Shown here one piece after another: positions 24,259 to 32,847 of a DNA stretch of 64,000 bases. Each line of letters starts with the position of its first letter. Position 1 is the stretch's first letter. The stretch spans positions 1 to 64,000 of the forward strand of contig NZ_JBBAYJ010000005.1 in NCBI RefSeq assembly GCF_037153975.1. The letters run 5' to 3'. The notes beneath the pieces were generated by a model. That model was not told the DNA's origin. It saw only the letters and a program-made list of their open reading frames with translations, and did no database searches. This DNA is from Aquipuribacter sp. SD81 (GTDB lineage Bacteria > Actinomycetota > Actinomycetes > Actinomycetales > JBBAYJ01). The position numbers and the translations under genes are program-made.

Positions 24259-25157
24259 GCACGACCGAGGGGACGAGCTCTCCCAGCACGGCGGGGCCCC
24301 GTCCGGGTGGCGCGTCCGCGCCCTCGGGCGCGCGTGAGCAGTCCGGTGGTCGTCCGGTGACGGGCAGCCAGCCGACGGCACGGCCCGCCGCGCGTACCGG
24401 CGACCCCCGCGACCTCCCGCCGGGGACGCCGGGCCGGGGCAGTGGACCGCGCCCGACCGGCGAGCACCGCCGCACGGCCCCCGACGGCTGGGCCGCGTCG
24501 GGTGCGGCGCGCACCGCGCCGTCCGGCCCCCAGGCGCGCAACGGCGCTCCGCGGCCGCAGCCCGGTGCACCGGCGCGTCCGGGTCAGCCGGGTCAGCCCG
24601 GTCCGTACGGCGAGCCCGCGGCGCGCGCCGGTCAGCCGGGCCAGGGCGCCCGCCCGGGCCAGCCGCGTCCCGGTCAGCCTGGTCAGCCCGTCCGTGCCGG
24701 TCAGCCCCGTCCCGGTCAGCCGCGTCCCGGTCAGCCCGGTCAGCCGCGTCCCGGTCAGCCGGGCGCGGCGCGCGGCGCGCGGCCGGGGGTGCGACGAGGT
24801 CCGCGCAAGGCGCGCCTGTCGGTGGCGAGACTCGACCCGTGGTCGGTGCTCAAGCTGTCGTTCCTGCTGGCCGTCGCCCTCGGCATCGTCGGGGTCGTCG
24901 TCACCGCGGTCGTGTGGAACGTCGTCAACGGCATGGGCGTCTTCTCCGACGTCAACGAGATCGTGCGGCAGGTCGACGGCAGCAACCGCTTCGACATCCT
25001 CGCCTACGTCGGGTTCGAGCGGGTCCTGTCGCTCGCGGTCGTCGTCTCGGTCGCGAACATCGTCATCCTCACCGCGCTGTCGACGCTGTTCGCCTTCGTC
25101 TACAACATCAGCTCCGGCCTGGTGGGCGGGCTGCACGTCACCCTCACCGACGAATGA
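24255..25157 (+). CDS. DUF3566 membrane protein with Gly-Gln-Pro-rich tail
   Basis: 300 residues starting at the GTG overlapping the gyrA stop. Residues 1-~175 are disordered; from about residue 105 to 175 they consist of repeated Pro-Gly-Gln-Pro/Arg-Pro-Gly-Gln-Pro units. The C-terminal ~110 residues form the DUF3566 domain: [20 protein letters not shown] with a first membrane helix, [18 protein letters not shown] outside, and a second helix in [10 protein letters not shown]. The domain follows gyrA in almost all actinobacteria. Function unknown; in Corynebacterium-type genomes it is a small two-TM protein. No regulation is visible apart from coupling to gyrA. Confidence 0.88.
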
Positions 25158-25224
25158 GGACTCGGTAGACGATTTCGGAGCCTCCTCGCGCGTGCAGTAC
25201 CCTCGGCGTGCGCACGAGCGCAGC

Positions 25225-25298
25225 GGGCCTATAGCTCAGTCGGTCAGAGCGCTTCCCTGATAAGGAAGAGGTCGGTGGTTCAAGTCCACCTAGGCCCA
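25225..25298 (+). tRNA. tRNA-Ile (anticodon GAT)
   Basis: A 74-nt cloverleaf. Acceptor GGGCCTA pairs with TAGGCCC plus discriminator A at 25298; anticodon loop CTGATAA (anticodon 25259-25261); T arm GGTGG-TTCAAGT-CCACC. CCA is not encoded. Upstream, TTCGGA (25174-25179) and TACCCT (25198-25203) with 18 bases between could be its promoter. tRNA-Ile after the gyrA block is the standard actinobacterial arrangement. Confidence 0.97.
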
Positions 25299-25306
25299 CC
25301 CACGTC

Positions 25307-26326
25307 CTACGTCGGGTTGTCGCCCGCTCGGCGAACGGGCGTCCCGCCCTTCGCTCTCCGCCACCAGCCGTGGACCAGGTCCAGGTCGGGGCCGAGCACG
25401 ACGACCTCCTCGCCGGAGGTCAGTTCGAGGACGGTCTCCGGGTCGTAGCGGCCCCTGCGTCGTACGTCGCGGACGTCGGACCACGCCGTGGTCCGCGCCC
25501 GCCAGCCCGGTCGGGTGAGGCCGTGCGTGTCGGCACGGTAGGCCGCGGCGTGCGGGAAGCGGGTCATCGCCAGCCCGAAGCCGCCCGCCACGACGAGGTA
25601 GGCGGCGACCACCCACGTGAAGGGCAGCTCGAAGACGATGCCGACCAGGTTCGGCAGCTGCAGACCCAGCGCGAGCAGCACGAACGGCGAGCCGAGCTGC
25701 GCGTGCACCTGCTCCCTGGGCAACCGCCACACCTGCGGCAGCGTGTCCTCCGGCCGGGCGCCGTCGAAGCGGTGCCGCCACGCCTCGACCAGCCCGCCGG
25801 GGGTGCGCCGCGGCAGGCGCAGCAGCTCGCCGGTGTCCCGCTCCAGGTGCAGGTCGAGGTGGTCGAACCCGACCGCGCCCTGGGTCCGCACCCGACGGAG
25901 CTCCTCCCACCGCAGGTCGACGGAGGACCGGCGGGTCGCGAGCTCGACGCCCGCCTCGGACGCGGCCACCCGACGGGGCCGGCGCCCTTCCGCGACGACG
26001 AGGGCGGCGCCCGTGAGCGCCGCGGCCACGGTCAGGGCGACCCAGCCGAGGTCGGTCGACCGCACCGTCATGGCCGCGGACACGAGCACGAGCAGACCGG
26101 CCGCGCCCACGCCCACCCACCACCAGCGCGACGGCGCGCGCTCGTACGCCGGCTCGCCCGTCAGTCCGGCGGCGCCGGGCGGCGGACCGGTCGGTCGAGC
26201 CGTCCGGGGCGCGACCGGTCGCGTCCGCGACGACCGGGACGCTCGCGGGGCCTCCGCCCGGTCCGGAGCGTCGTCGGTCCCGGCGTCGTCGGGGTCCCAC
26301 CAGGCGCCGAGGTCGCGTGGGGTCAT
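25307..26326 (-). CDS. Membrane protein with PH-like domain, function unknown
   Basis: 339 residues from ATG 26326. Residues 1-~75 are Asp/Arg/Pro-rich. Two membrane segments follow at about 80-125, then a soluble part (VELATRRSSVDLRWEELRRVRTQ ... DLHLERDTGELLRLPRR is split by short gaps) reminiscent of bacterial PH domains. A second pair of membrane helices lies near 215-255 (SPFVLLALGLQLPNLVG, FTWVVAAYLVVAGG), followed by another PH-like stretch with WSDVRDVRRRGRYDPE. I recognise the architecture only loosely; no enzyme motif is seen. It lies tail-to-tail with tRNA-Ile and is separated from the next minus-strand gene by 40 nt. Confidence 0.7.
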   Translation of the reverse strand: MTPRDLGAWWDPDDAGTDDAPDRAEAPRASRSSRTRPVAPRTARPTGPPPGAAGLTGEPAYERAPSRWWWVGVGAAGLLVLVSAAMTVRSTDLGWVALTVAAALTGAALVVAEGRRPRRVAASEAGVELATRRSSVDLRWEELRRVRTQGAVGFDHLDLHLERDTGELLRLPRRTPGGLVEAWRHRFDGARPEDTLPQVWRLPREQVHAQLGSPFVLLALGLQLPNLVGIVFELPFTWVVAAYLVVAGGFGLAMTRFPHAAAYRADTHGLTRPGWRARTTAWSDVRDVRRRGRYDPETVLELTSGEEVVVLGPDLDLVHGWWRRAKGGTPVRRAGDNPT

Positions 26327-26366
26327 ACCGGGTGCACCCCTCGGCTCGGACCCACGAGTCGGGGTC

Positions 26367-26771
26367 TCAGCGGCGCGTGAGCTCGAGCACCGGGATGACG
26401 CGGTCGGTCCGCTTCTCGTAGTCGGCGAAGCCCGGCGCCTCGGACGTGATCCGTCGCCAGGCGACGGCGCGCTCGTCCGGGTCGAGCTCGCGCACCTGCA
26501 CCGCGACCTCGCCCTCGTCGGGCGCCTCGAGCGTCGTCGACGGGTTCGCGAGCAGGTTGCGGTACCAGGCCGGGTGCTCCGGCGCCCCGGCCTTGGACGC
26601 GACGACGAGCCAGCCGGCGTCGGTGGGGAAGCCCATGACGGGCGACACCCGCTCCGTCCCGGTGCGTGCACCGACGTGGTGCACGAGGACGAGGCTCCGG
26701 CCGAACTGCTCGACCTCGCCGCCGTTGGCGCGGAACGCCTCGATGATGCGCTGGTTCCAGTCCTCCGCCAT
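26367..26771 (-). CDS. Deazaflavin (F420)-dependent nitroreductase family protein
   Basis: 134 residues, full length for the Ddn/DUF385 family of split-barrel proteins. Typical features are the N-terminal NQRIIEAFRANGGEV helix, LVLVHHVGARTGTERVSPVM for cofactor phosphate contact, WLVVASKAGAPEHPAWYRNLLANP, and RELDPDERAVAWRRI. These proteins use coenzyme F420 to reduce enones, quinones or nitro compounds; M. tuberculosis Ddn activates pretomanid. The physiological substrate here cannot be inferred. It is probably transcribed alone or with the following membrane gene. Confidence 0.88.
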   Translation of the reverse strand: MAEDWNQRIIEAFRANGGEVEQFGRSLVLVHHVGARTGTERVSPVMGFPTDAGWLVVASKAGAPEHPAWYRNLLANPSTTLEAPDEGEVAVQVRELDPDERAVAWRRITSEAPGFADYEKRTDRVIPVLELTRR

Positions 26772-26879
26772 GCCGTCCCCCTCGCCGCGACGCCGCTCCT
26801 GCCGCGACGGACGCTACCGTCGCCCGGCCTGCGCCGCGTCCGGACGGCGCCCTCGCGCCCCGTCGCTACGGTCACCGGC

Positions 26880-27461
26880 ATGAGCGCAGACGACCGGTCC
26901 ATGCGCGAGCGCATGCTCGCCGGCGACCCGTACCTCGCTGACGACCCGGAGCTCGCGGCGGCGACGACCGCGGCGATGGACCTCGCGGCCGCGTACAACG
27001 CGACGACGACGCGGCAGCAGCCGCTGCGCCGCGCGCTTCTCGAGCAGCTGCTGGGTGCCGTCGGCGAGGGCGCGGACATCCGCCCGCCGTTGCACGTGGA
27101 CTACGGGACGAACATCCGCATCGGGGCCCGCTGCTTCGCCAACTTCGGGCTCGTCGCCCTCGACGTCGCCGCCATCACGATCGGCGACGACGTGCAGATG
27201 GGCCCCAACGTGCAGCTGCTCACCCCGACCCACCCGCTGGACCCCCGCCTGCGCCGGGACAAGTGGGAGGCGGCGGAGCCCATCACCATCGGCGACAACG
27301 TGTGGCTCGGCGGCGGGGTCATCGTCCTGCCGGGCGTCAGCATCGCCGACCACACCGTGGTCGGCGCCGGCTCGGTCGTCACGCGCGACCTGCCCGCCGG
27401 GGTCGTCGCGGTCGGCAACCCGGCCCGCGTCGTCCGCCACCTCGAGGTGCCGGAGGACTGA
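26880..27461 (+). CDS. Maltose/galactoside O-acetyltransferase family protein
   Basis: 193 residues. An N-terminal Mac domain (MRERMLAGDPYLADDPELAAA, residues ~7-55) is followed by left-handed beta-helix hexapeptide repeats: YGTNIRIGARCFANFG, ITIGDDVQMGPNVQLLTPTHPLD with the catalytic His, and ITIGDNVWLGGGVIVLPGVSIADHTVVGAGSVVTRD. It transfers acetyl from acetyl-CoA to a sugar hydroxyl. Length matches Maa/LacA. TACGGT lies seven bases before the ATG with no Shine-Dalgarno, suggesting a leaderless transcript. A strong terminator follows. Confidence 0.9.
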   Translation: MSADDRSMRERMLAGDPYLADDPELAAATTAAMDLAAAYNATTTRQQPLRRALLEQLLGAVGEGADIRPPLHVDYGTNIRIGARCFANFGLVALDVAAITIGDDVQMGPNVQLLTPTHPLDPRLRRDKWEAAEPITIGDNVWLGGGVIVLPGVSIADHTVVGAGSVVTRDLPAGVVAVGNPARVVRHLEVPED

Positions 27462-27473
27462 CGACACCGTCGC

Positions 27474-27517
27474 GCACGACGGAGCCCCCGACCGTCCGGC
27501 CGGGGGCTCCGTCGTGC
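27474..27517. terminator. Bidirectional hairpin terminator
   Basis: A 17-bp perfect stem (GCACGACGGAGCCCCCG with CGGGGGCTCCGTCGTGC) closes a loop of about ten bases between two converging genes. It serves both the acetyltransferase and the amidase. Confidence 0.9.
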
Positions 27518-27539
27518 AGGCCGTCAGGCCGTCAGGCCG

Positions 27540-29237
27540 TCAGGGCAGCTCGGGGGCCGTGGTCGGCGCCTGCCGGGCGAGGTCGGTGCCCTCGACCGCC
27601 TCCTGGTAGCCGTAGGCGAGGCGCAGCAGGGTCGGCTCGTCGAACTCGCGACCGAGCAGCTCCATGCCCACGGGCAGCGCGGGCCGCGTGGCCGTCGCCT
27701 CGGTGAAGCCGGCGGGCATCGACAGCGCCGGGAAGCCGCTGTACGGGCTCAGCCGGTTGTTCGAGCCGGACGACGGGGACCCGCCGACCCGCGGCAGCGA
27801 CACCACCGACGGGTACAGCAGGGCGTCGTAGGGCTCGCCGAGGGCGGTGCCGTCGAGGGTCGTGTTGTCGAGCGCCGCCTCCAGGCGCGGGCGCACGTAG
27901 CCGGGGCGCTCGAGGGTGTTGAGGTCGTAGTCCGGGTTGGCGTAGCGGTCGGTGCCGAACACGTCGTACGAGGCGAACGTCGACTGCCGGGACGGGGTGA
28001 GCGCACGCACCTCGTCGAAGGTCCGCGGGTAGCCGTCGACGGGCCGGTCGGACAGGTACCGGGTGAGGTGGTCCTTGAACTCGAACCGGGAGTTGCTCGT
28101 GAACGACGTGACAACGCCGAGGTCGGGGACGGTGACGTCCTCCACCGTCGCGCCGGCCGCCTCCATCGCGGCGATGGCCTCCTCCATGGTGGCGATCACC
28201 TCGGGGTCGTTGCCGAAGAGGGCGCGGACCACGCCGACGCGGGCGTTGCGCAGCCCCTGCGGCTTCAGCGCCTTGGTGTACGCGTCCGGCCGCACGCCGA
28301 CGACCTCGGCGTAGGCGGCCTCGGACCCCAGCAGGACGCCACGGTCGTCGCGCTGCTGCGGCAGCGTGTACTGCCCGGAGCTGTCGGCGTCGTCGAAGCC
28401 GGCCATGACCTGCAGCGTGAGCGCGCAGTCCTCGACCGCGCGGCACATGGGACCGGCGGTGTCCTGGAACAGCGCGAGCGGGATGATCCCGTCCTGGGAG
28501 ACCAGGCGCATCGTCGGGCGGATGCCGACGAGGCCCTCGACGGAGGACGGCACGCGCACCGAGCCGCCCGTGTCGGTGCCGAGGCCGACCATCGCGAGGC
28601 TCGCGGCGACGGCGGCGCCGGTGCCGGAGCTCGAGCCACCCGGACCGCGGGTGAGGTCGTAGACGTTGCTCACCTGGCCGCCGAGGGCGCTGGCGCCGCC
28701 GAAGCCGAAGGCGAACTCGTCGAGGTTCGCCTTGCCGAGCACGATCGCGCCCGCGTCGGTCAGCTGCTCGGTGACGAACGCGTCGTCGGGCGGCAGCATG
28801 CCGGCGAGGACGGGCGAGCCCGCGGTCGTCGGCAGCCCCTCGACGTCGATGTTGTCCTTGAGCACGACCGGCACGCAGAACAGCGGCGGGGTCGTGGCGC
28901 CGCGGGTCGCCTTCTGAGCGTCCAGGGCCGCCGCCTCGGCGAGCGCGGTGTCGCTGAGCTCGATGTAGCTGAGGTACTGGTCGTCGTAGGCCTCGATGCG
29001 CTCGAGGTAGCCCTCGACCACCTCGGTGCACGTCGTGCGACCGGTGACGAGCGCCTTCTGCAGCTCGTCGATGGTCGCCTCCACCAGCTGCAGCTCCTGC
29101 TGCGGCGGGACGGGACGGTCGGCGGGACGGGCCTGCGCGGGAGCGGTCACGAGCCCGGCCGTCGCGGTCGTCGCCGCGAGAACGGCCGCGCCGACGACCG
29201 GTGTGAGGCGTCTGCGGGCAGGGGAGGGCAGGGTCAC
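27540..29237 (-). CDS. Secreted amidase-signature enzyme
   Basis: 565 residues. Signal peptide in residues 1-~36 (RRR, hydrophobic Ala/Thr/Val stretch, cleavage near AQA-RP). The amidase-signature Ser-cisSer-Lys triad is visible as Lys in PVVLKDNIDV, Ser in TDTGGSVRVPSS, and the nucleophile region GPGGSSSGTGAAVAA. It hydrolyses a carbon-nitrogen amide bond outside the cell; substrate unknown. GTG start with GGAGG five bases upstream. The last codons run into a 9-nt tandem repeat (GTCAGGCCG at ~27522-27545). Confidence 0.9.
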   Translation of the reverse strand: MTLPSPARRRLTPVVGAAVLAATTATAGLVTAPAQARPADRPVPPQQELQLVEATIDELQKALVTGRTTCTEVVEGYLERIEAYDDQYLSYIELSDTALAEAAALDAQKATRGATTPPLFCVPVVLKDNIDVEGLPTTAGSPVLAGMLPPDDAFVTEQLTDAGAIVLGKANLDEFAFGFGGASALGGQVSNVYDLTRGPGGSSSGTGAAVAASLAMVGLGTDTGGSVRVPSSVEGLVGIRPTMRLVSQDGIIPLALFQDTAGPMCRAVEDCALTLQVMAGFDDADSSGQYTLPQQRDDRGVLLGSEAAYAEVVGVRPDAYTKALKPQGLRNARVGVVRALFGNDPEVIATMEEAIAAMEAAGATVEDVTVPDLGVVTSFTSNSRFEFKDHLTRYLSDRPVDGYPRTFDEVRALTPSRQSTFASYDVFGTDRYANPDYDLNTLERPGYVRPRLEAALDNTTLDGTALGEPYDALLYPSVVSLPRVGGSPSSGSNNRLSPYSGFPALSMPAGFTEATATRPALPVGMELLGREFDEPTLLRLAYGYQEAVEGTDLARQAPTTAPELP

Positions 29238-29358
29238 GGGGACCTCCGGGGTCGGGGTGGGGGGTCGGCGACGGGTTCGTCGGCGCCGTCGACGAACCTA
29301 GGAACCGTCCGTGACGGTCGTGTGACGGCGAGGTTCCGGCGGTGTGCGGGGTCTGTGC

Positions 29359-29364
29359 GAGACT
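29359..29364 (+). promoter_or_regulatory. Candidate leaderless -10 box of the DLW-39 gene
   Basis: GAGACT, six bases before the GTG start. Compare the same box and spacing at 41616-41621. Confidence 0.4.
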
Positions 29365-29370
29365 TGCGCC

Positions 29371-29487
29371 GTGAAGCGGATGCTCGTCGCCCTGGTCGCG
29401 GGACTGGCCGCCTTCGCCGCCTGGCGGAAGTGGACGGACCGCAAGCACGAGGCCGAGCTGTGGGCCGAGGCGACCGACCCGGTCTGA
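29371..29487 (+). CDS. DLW-39 family small protein
   Basis: 38 residues from GTG 29371: KRMLVALVAGLAAFAAWRKW, then DRKHEAELWAEATDPV. One N-terminal hydrophobic helix is followed by a charged tail ending in the family's Leu-Trp-Ala-Glu-Ala-Thr-Asp signature (here ELW in place of DLW). This peptide is conserved near gyrA/tRNA-Ala in actinobacteria and its function is unknown. GAGACT lies six bases before the start, with no Shine-Dalgarno, pointing to a leaderless mRNA. Confidence 0.85.
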   Translation: MKRMLVALVAGLAAFAAWRKWTDRKHEAELWAEATDPV

Positions 29488-29535
29488 CCGCCTCCCGCAC
29501 CGCCAGCACCAACGGGTCCCGGCCCGTCACCACCC

Positions 29536-29608
29536 GGGGGCGTGGCGCAATTGGTAGCGCACCTGCTTTGCAAGCAGGGGGTTAGGGGTTCGAGTCCCCT
29601 CGCCTCCA
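29536..29608 (+). tRNA. tRNA-Ala (anticodon TGC)
   Basis: A 73-nt cloverleaf: acceptor GGGGGCG pairs with CGCCTCC (one G-T) plus A at 29608; anticodon stem-loop CCTGC-TTTGCAA-GCAGG, anticodon 29569-29571; T arm AGGGG-TTCGAGT-CCCCT. CCA is not encoded. The gene is intact. Its 3' half from the anticodon loop onward is repeated imperfectly at 36214-36261, marking it as the integration target of the downstream island. Confidence 0.97.
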
Positions 29609-29614
29609 CCCAGG
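29567..29614 (+). repeat. attL-like repeat (3' half of tRNA-Ala)
   Basis: Starts in the anticodon loop (TTTGCAAGCA) and runs through the T arm and acceptor to CACCCAGG. Aligned without gaps to 36214-36261, the longest shared blocks are GCAAGCA, GAGTC, TCGCCT and CACCCAGG. Confidence 0.8.
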
Positions 29615-29655
29615 CCAGAGGCCCTCTCGGCTCGCCGCGAAGGGCCTCTGGCCTG
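29611..29655 (+). terminator. Terminator after tRNA-Ala
   Basis: CAGGCCAGAGGCCCT pairs with AGGGCCTCTGGCCTG (15 bp) around a 15-nt loop, followed by TTCT. It lies just inside the left edge of the island. Confidence 0.88.
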
Positions 29656-29729
29656 TTCTGATAGCAGCGGAGTACAGCTGTCCGCCCAAGCTTCGCGTAC
29701 TGCCAGACAGCAGCAGGCTGCATCGGAGT

Positions 29730-30930
29730 GTGCCCGCGGTCGTTGGTTGAGGGTGTCAGCGGTCCTGGGTTCGAGATCCGGAGACGCTGCGGGGCTGGGT
29801 CGCCCAGGTCGAGGTCGACGAGAGCGCCCGAGCGGGCACCACGACCGATGCGCTCGACGGCTGGCCGAGCTGGAGCGCGAGAACAAGGAGCTGCGCCGGA
29901 CGAACGCGATCCTGCGCCGCGCGTCGGCCTTCTTCGCGGCGGAGCTCAACCGCCTACAGCGGTGATCGTCGACTACATCGACGCCCCACAAAAAGGAGCA
30001 CGGGGTCGAGCCGATGTGCAGCGCCCTTAATGAGGCCGGCGTCACGATCGCCCCGAGCACCTACTACGCCGCCAGGGTCCGGCCACCGTCGCAGCGGTCG
30101 CGTCAGGACGTGGTCACGACCGAGGCGATCCGGACGCTTTACGCCCACAAGTACGGCGTCTACGGCGCCCGTAAGGCCCACGCCGATCCCCGCCGGACAG
30201 GGCACGTCGTCGACCGCGGCGACGGACCCCGACCGGTCGCGCGCTGTACGGTCGAGCGGCTCATGCGCGCCGCCGGCCTGCGGGGCATCACCCGCGCCAG
30301 AGTGGCCGCGCAAACCATCGTCCCCGGCCAGGGGCCGGACGGGCGACACGACCTGGTCCAGCGCGCCTTCGCCGCGACCGCCCCGGACCAGCTTTAGGCG
30401 TCCGACATCTTCTACTGCCGCACGTTCGCCGTCTGGGTCTACGCGGCGTTCGTCATCGACGTCTTCAGTCGGCGGGTCCTGGGCTGACAGCTGTCTAAGA
30501 GCCTGCGCACCGACCGCGCTCTCGACGCCCTCGAGATGGGGATAAGGACGCGGAATCACGCCGGGCACGCATCACCGGCCCTACCCACCCCAGCGACAAG
30601 AGCGTCCAGTAGGTCGCCGTCCGCTACACCCAGCGCCTCGCCGAGGCCGGCGCGGTCGCCTCGGTCGGCTCCAGCGGAGGCAGCTACGACAACGCCCTGG
30701 CCGAAGCGTTCAACTCTCTCTTCAAGGCCGAGCTGGCCCGGAATAAGGGCCTCTGGAGTCCATCGACGACCTCGAGATCGCCGTCGCGGAGGACATCGAC
30801 TGTTTCAACCACAGGCGTCTGCACGAAGAGATCAGCCTCGTTCGACCCGCCAAGCTCGAGGACGCCCACTACCGTCACGACCCCGCCCCGACCATCGTCG
30901 AGGCGTTAATTCGGAGCCTCGACTGAACGC
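29730..30930 (+). pseudogene. Decayed IS3-family transposase (orfA/orfB)
   Basis: Pieces of both IS3 reading frames can be followed in shifting frames. OrfA: PETLRGWVAQVEVDESARAG (29782-29840), then after a frameshift RLAELERENKELRRTN and RASAFFAAELNR. OrfB: VDYIDA, frameshift, EAGVTIAPSTYYAARVRPPS, YGVYGARKAHAD, VARCTVERLMRAAGLRGI, then TAG where the family has Trp (DQL-W). It continues as VWVYAAFVIDVFSRRVLG, then TGA again replacing Trp, and SLRTDRALDALEM. A further shift leads to ASVGSSGGSYDNALAEAFN and DDLEIAVAEDIDCFNHRRLHEEI. The DDE core is broken, so no active transposase is made. The ends were not resolved. Confidence 0.85.
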
Positions 30931-30970
30931 AGGGCGAGCCAGAACGCCTTTAAGCGCCAAGCCGTCGGAT

Positions 30971-31468
30971 CTACCGCTCGAAGACTGCCTGCGGTTTAGG
31001 CGGTGTTCGGGGCTCTCTCGGCAAACTGAGCGCCTCGGTGACGAGGCGCACGGCCTCCTTGAGCTCGAGGTGCTCCCAGACACGGACGACTGTCCACCCG
31101 GCTCCGCCGAGAGCCTCGTCTGCGGCACGGTCTCGGACGGCCGTTCGAGCCAACTTCGGGCCCCAGTAGGACTGATTCGTAGTTGGTGCTCGGCCGTGAA
31201 TAGGGCATGAGTGCCAGAAGCAGCCGTCGACGAAAACGGCAACACGACGTCTTGTGAAGACGACATCGGGTCGCACTGTCTTGCCCTCCAGTTCAAGACG
31301 AAGGTCCTTCCGGAACCGCAGGCCAGCTGCATGGAGGGCAGCCCGCAGGCGCAGCTCTGGCTTGGTGTCGGCCCGCTTGATCGCGCGCATGTTGCGGGAG
31401 CGACCCGGGCTGACAGCCGGCAGAGCACCCTCGACCGGATCAGGAGCATCCGTCGAGGGGGAGGGCAT
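30971..31468 (-). CDS. Very short patch repair-type (Vsr) endonuclease 1
   Basis: 165 residues. SRNMRAIKRADTKPEL near residues 24-39 is the Vsr N-terminal signature; RPDVVF holds the metal-binding Asp68; VDGCFWHSCPIHG (residues 80-92) carries the catalytic/zinc residues Cys83, His86, Cys88 and His91; GWTVVRVWEHLE closes the fold. Vsr nicks 5' of the T in T:G mismatches that arise by deamination of 5-methylcytosine, so the gene normally accompanies a C5-methyltransferase, which is present here and divergent with a 99-nt gap. A C-terminal Pro/Lys/Arg-rich tail of ~18 residues is extra. ATG 31468 chosen because it precedes the conserved start by ~23 residues. Confidence 0.92.
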   Translation of the reverse strand: MPSPSTDAPDPVEGALPAVSPGRSRNMRAIKRADTKPELRLRAALHAAGLRFRKDLRLELEGKTVRPDVVFTRRRVAVFVDGCFWHSCPIHGRAPTTNQSYWGPKLARTAVRDRAADEALGGAGWTVVRVWEHLELKEAVRLVTEALSLPREPRTPPKPQAVFER

Positions 31469-31567
31469 GAGCCACCACGATGCCCGTGTGGCGTCCTGGG
31501 CGCCAGACCTAGGCTGTACCAGGATGGCCCCCACGCCACGTGTTCCATCTCGATCGAGGAGCCAAAG

Positions 31568-32842
31568 TTGTCTGAGCTGACTGTCATCGAAGTCTGCGCT
31601 GGTGCAGGAGGACAGGCACTGGGCCTTGAGCAGGCAGGCTTCGCGCACCGACTCGCGATTGAGCTCGACTCCTGGGCCGCTAAGACGCTGCGGTCCAACC
31701 TTGGAGCCGACGTGGTGAAGGAGGGGGACGTCGCGGACCGAACCGTCTTCAACCCCCTCGACCATGTGGGGCAGGTGGATCTTCTCGCCGGCGGCGTGCC
31801 GTGCCCTCCGTTCTCGGTGGCCGGACGCCAGCTCGGCGCGTCGGATGAACGCGATCTCTTTGCTTGGGCCGTGGAGACGGCCTCGCAGCTTGAGCCGAGA
31901 GCACTACTCCTTGAGAACGTGCGCGGACTATCCGCGCCTCGCTTTCGCGGTTACCGCCAGCATGTGCTCGACCGTCTCAAGAAGTTCGGCTACGTCGCTG
32001 AATGGCGTTTACTCCACGCGGCTGACTATGGAGTTCCTCAACTACGTCCCCGCTTCGTCTTGGTTGCGCTCCGACCTGAAGATTGGCCGTTCTTCTCTTG
32101 GCCGACACGAATCGAGAATACGACTACCGTGGGAACGTCGCTACGAGACCTCATGGCGGCTAATTCCTGGGAGCACGCTGACGAGTGGATGGAAATGGCG
32201 CGAGGTATCGCCCCGACCATCGTTGGCGGCAGTAAGAAGCACGGTGGCGCTGACTTGGGGCCAACTCGCGCCAAGGCTGCTTGGCGTTTGCTCGGGGTGG
32301 ACGCCTTAGGAGTGGCGGACGATGCGCCCCAACAGTCTGCGCCGCATCCAAGTGTTCGGTTGCCTCGTCTCACAGTGGGGATGGTTGCGCGTATTCAGGG
32401 CTGGGTTCGAGAGGATCAGCGCCATCAAGTTTGGCTGGAGAACTTGGCGGGCCGAAAGACTGCGCAATACCGCCAGATTGGTAATGCATTCCCGCCGCCA
32501 GTAGCCCGCGCGCTGGGCGACTCCCTTATATCGGCACTCCGGCACGAAAAGGAGCACGAAGTACTACCGACAAGCAGCGAGACGCAGGACGGGATCTACA
32601 GAGTGCTGAGCGCGTCTCGCTCGTTCCTCACTTCCGAATTGATCATGGAGCAAGCCTCCGAGCAACTCACGCTCCGCCAGTTCGAGCGGCGCATTGCCCA
32701 TCTGTCCGAAGATTTTCATGTTGAGACTCGTGAGACCCCTGGTGGACCCGCCTACCGAATCTCAGGCTTCAAGGCTTTCGTCGGCCAGGATGGCCACGGA
32801 CGTCATGAATACATGCGCACACATCGCAGCCGGGTGAGTTGA
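31568..32842 (+). CDS. DNA (cytosine-5)-methyltransferase 1 with C-terminal winged-helix domain
   Basis: 424 residues from TTG 31568, with GAGGAG six bases upstream; the frame is open further up but that part lies over vsr1. Motif I EVCAGAGGQALGL, motif IV GGVPCPPFS with nucleophile Cys79 (Pro replaces the usual Gln after Cys-Pro/Gln), motif VI ENVRGL, motif VIII QLRPRF, motif X QIGNAFPPPVARALG. It methylates C5 of a cytosine in an unknown site. After residue ~340 there is an added domain of ~75 residues (FLTSELIMEQASEQLTLRQ, then FERRIAHLSEDFHVE) that looks like a winged helix related to the one in the next gene. First gene of the island operon; AT-richer than the backbone. Confidence 0.92.
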   Translation: MSELTVIEVCAGAGGQALGLEQAGFAHRLAIELDSWAAKTLRSNLGADVVKEGDVADRTVFNPLDHVGQVDLLAGGVPCPPFSVAGRQLGASDERDLFAWAVETASQLEPRALLLENVRGLSAPRFRGYRQHVLDRLKKFGYVAEWRLLHAADYGVPQLRPRFVLVALRPEDWPFFSWPTRIENTTTVGTSLRDLMAANSWEHADEWMEMARGIAPTIVGGSKKHGGADLGPTRAKAAWRLLGVDALGVADDAPQQSAPHPSVRLPRLTVGMVARIQGWVREDQRHQVWLENLAGRKTAQYRQIGNAFPPPVARALGDSLISALRHEKEHEVLPTSSETQDGIYRVLSASRSFLTSELIMEQASEQLTLRQFERRIAHLSEDFHVETRETPGGPAYRISGFKAFVGQDGHGRHEYMRTHRSRVS

Positions 32843-32847
32843 GTCAT

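Noticed and set aside
30395-30487. Possible recoding (TAG/TGA readthrough) in the transposase
   Set aside because: Both stops replace Trp and several frameshifts are also present, so simple decay explains them better than programmed recoding.
31211-31567. Upstream extension of methyltransferase 1 by ~119 codons
   Set aside because: The extension is antisense to vsr1, lacks methyltransferase similarity, and the TTG at 31568 has a well-placed GAGGAG.
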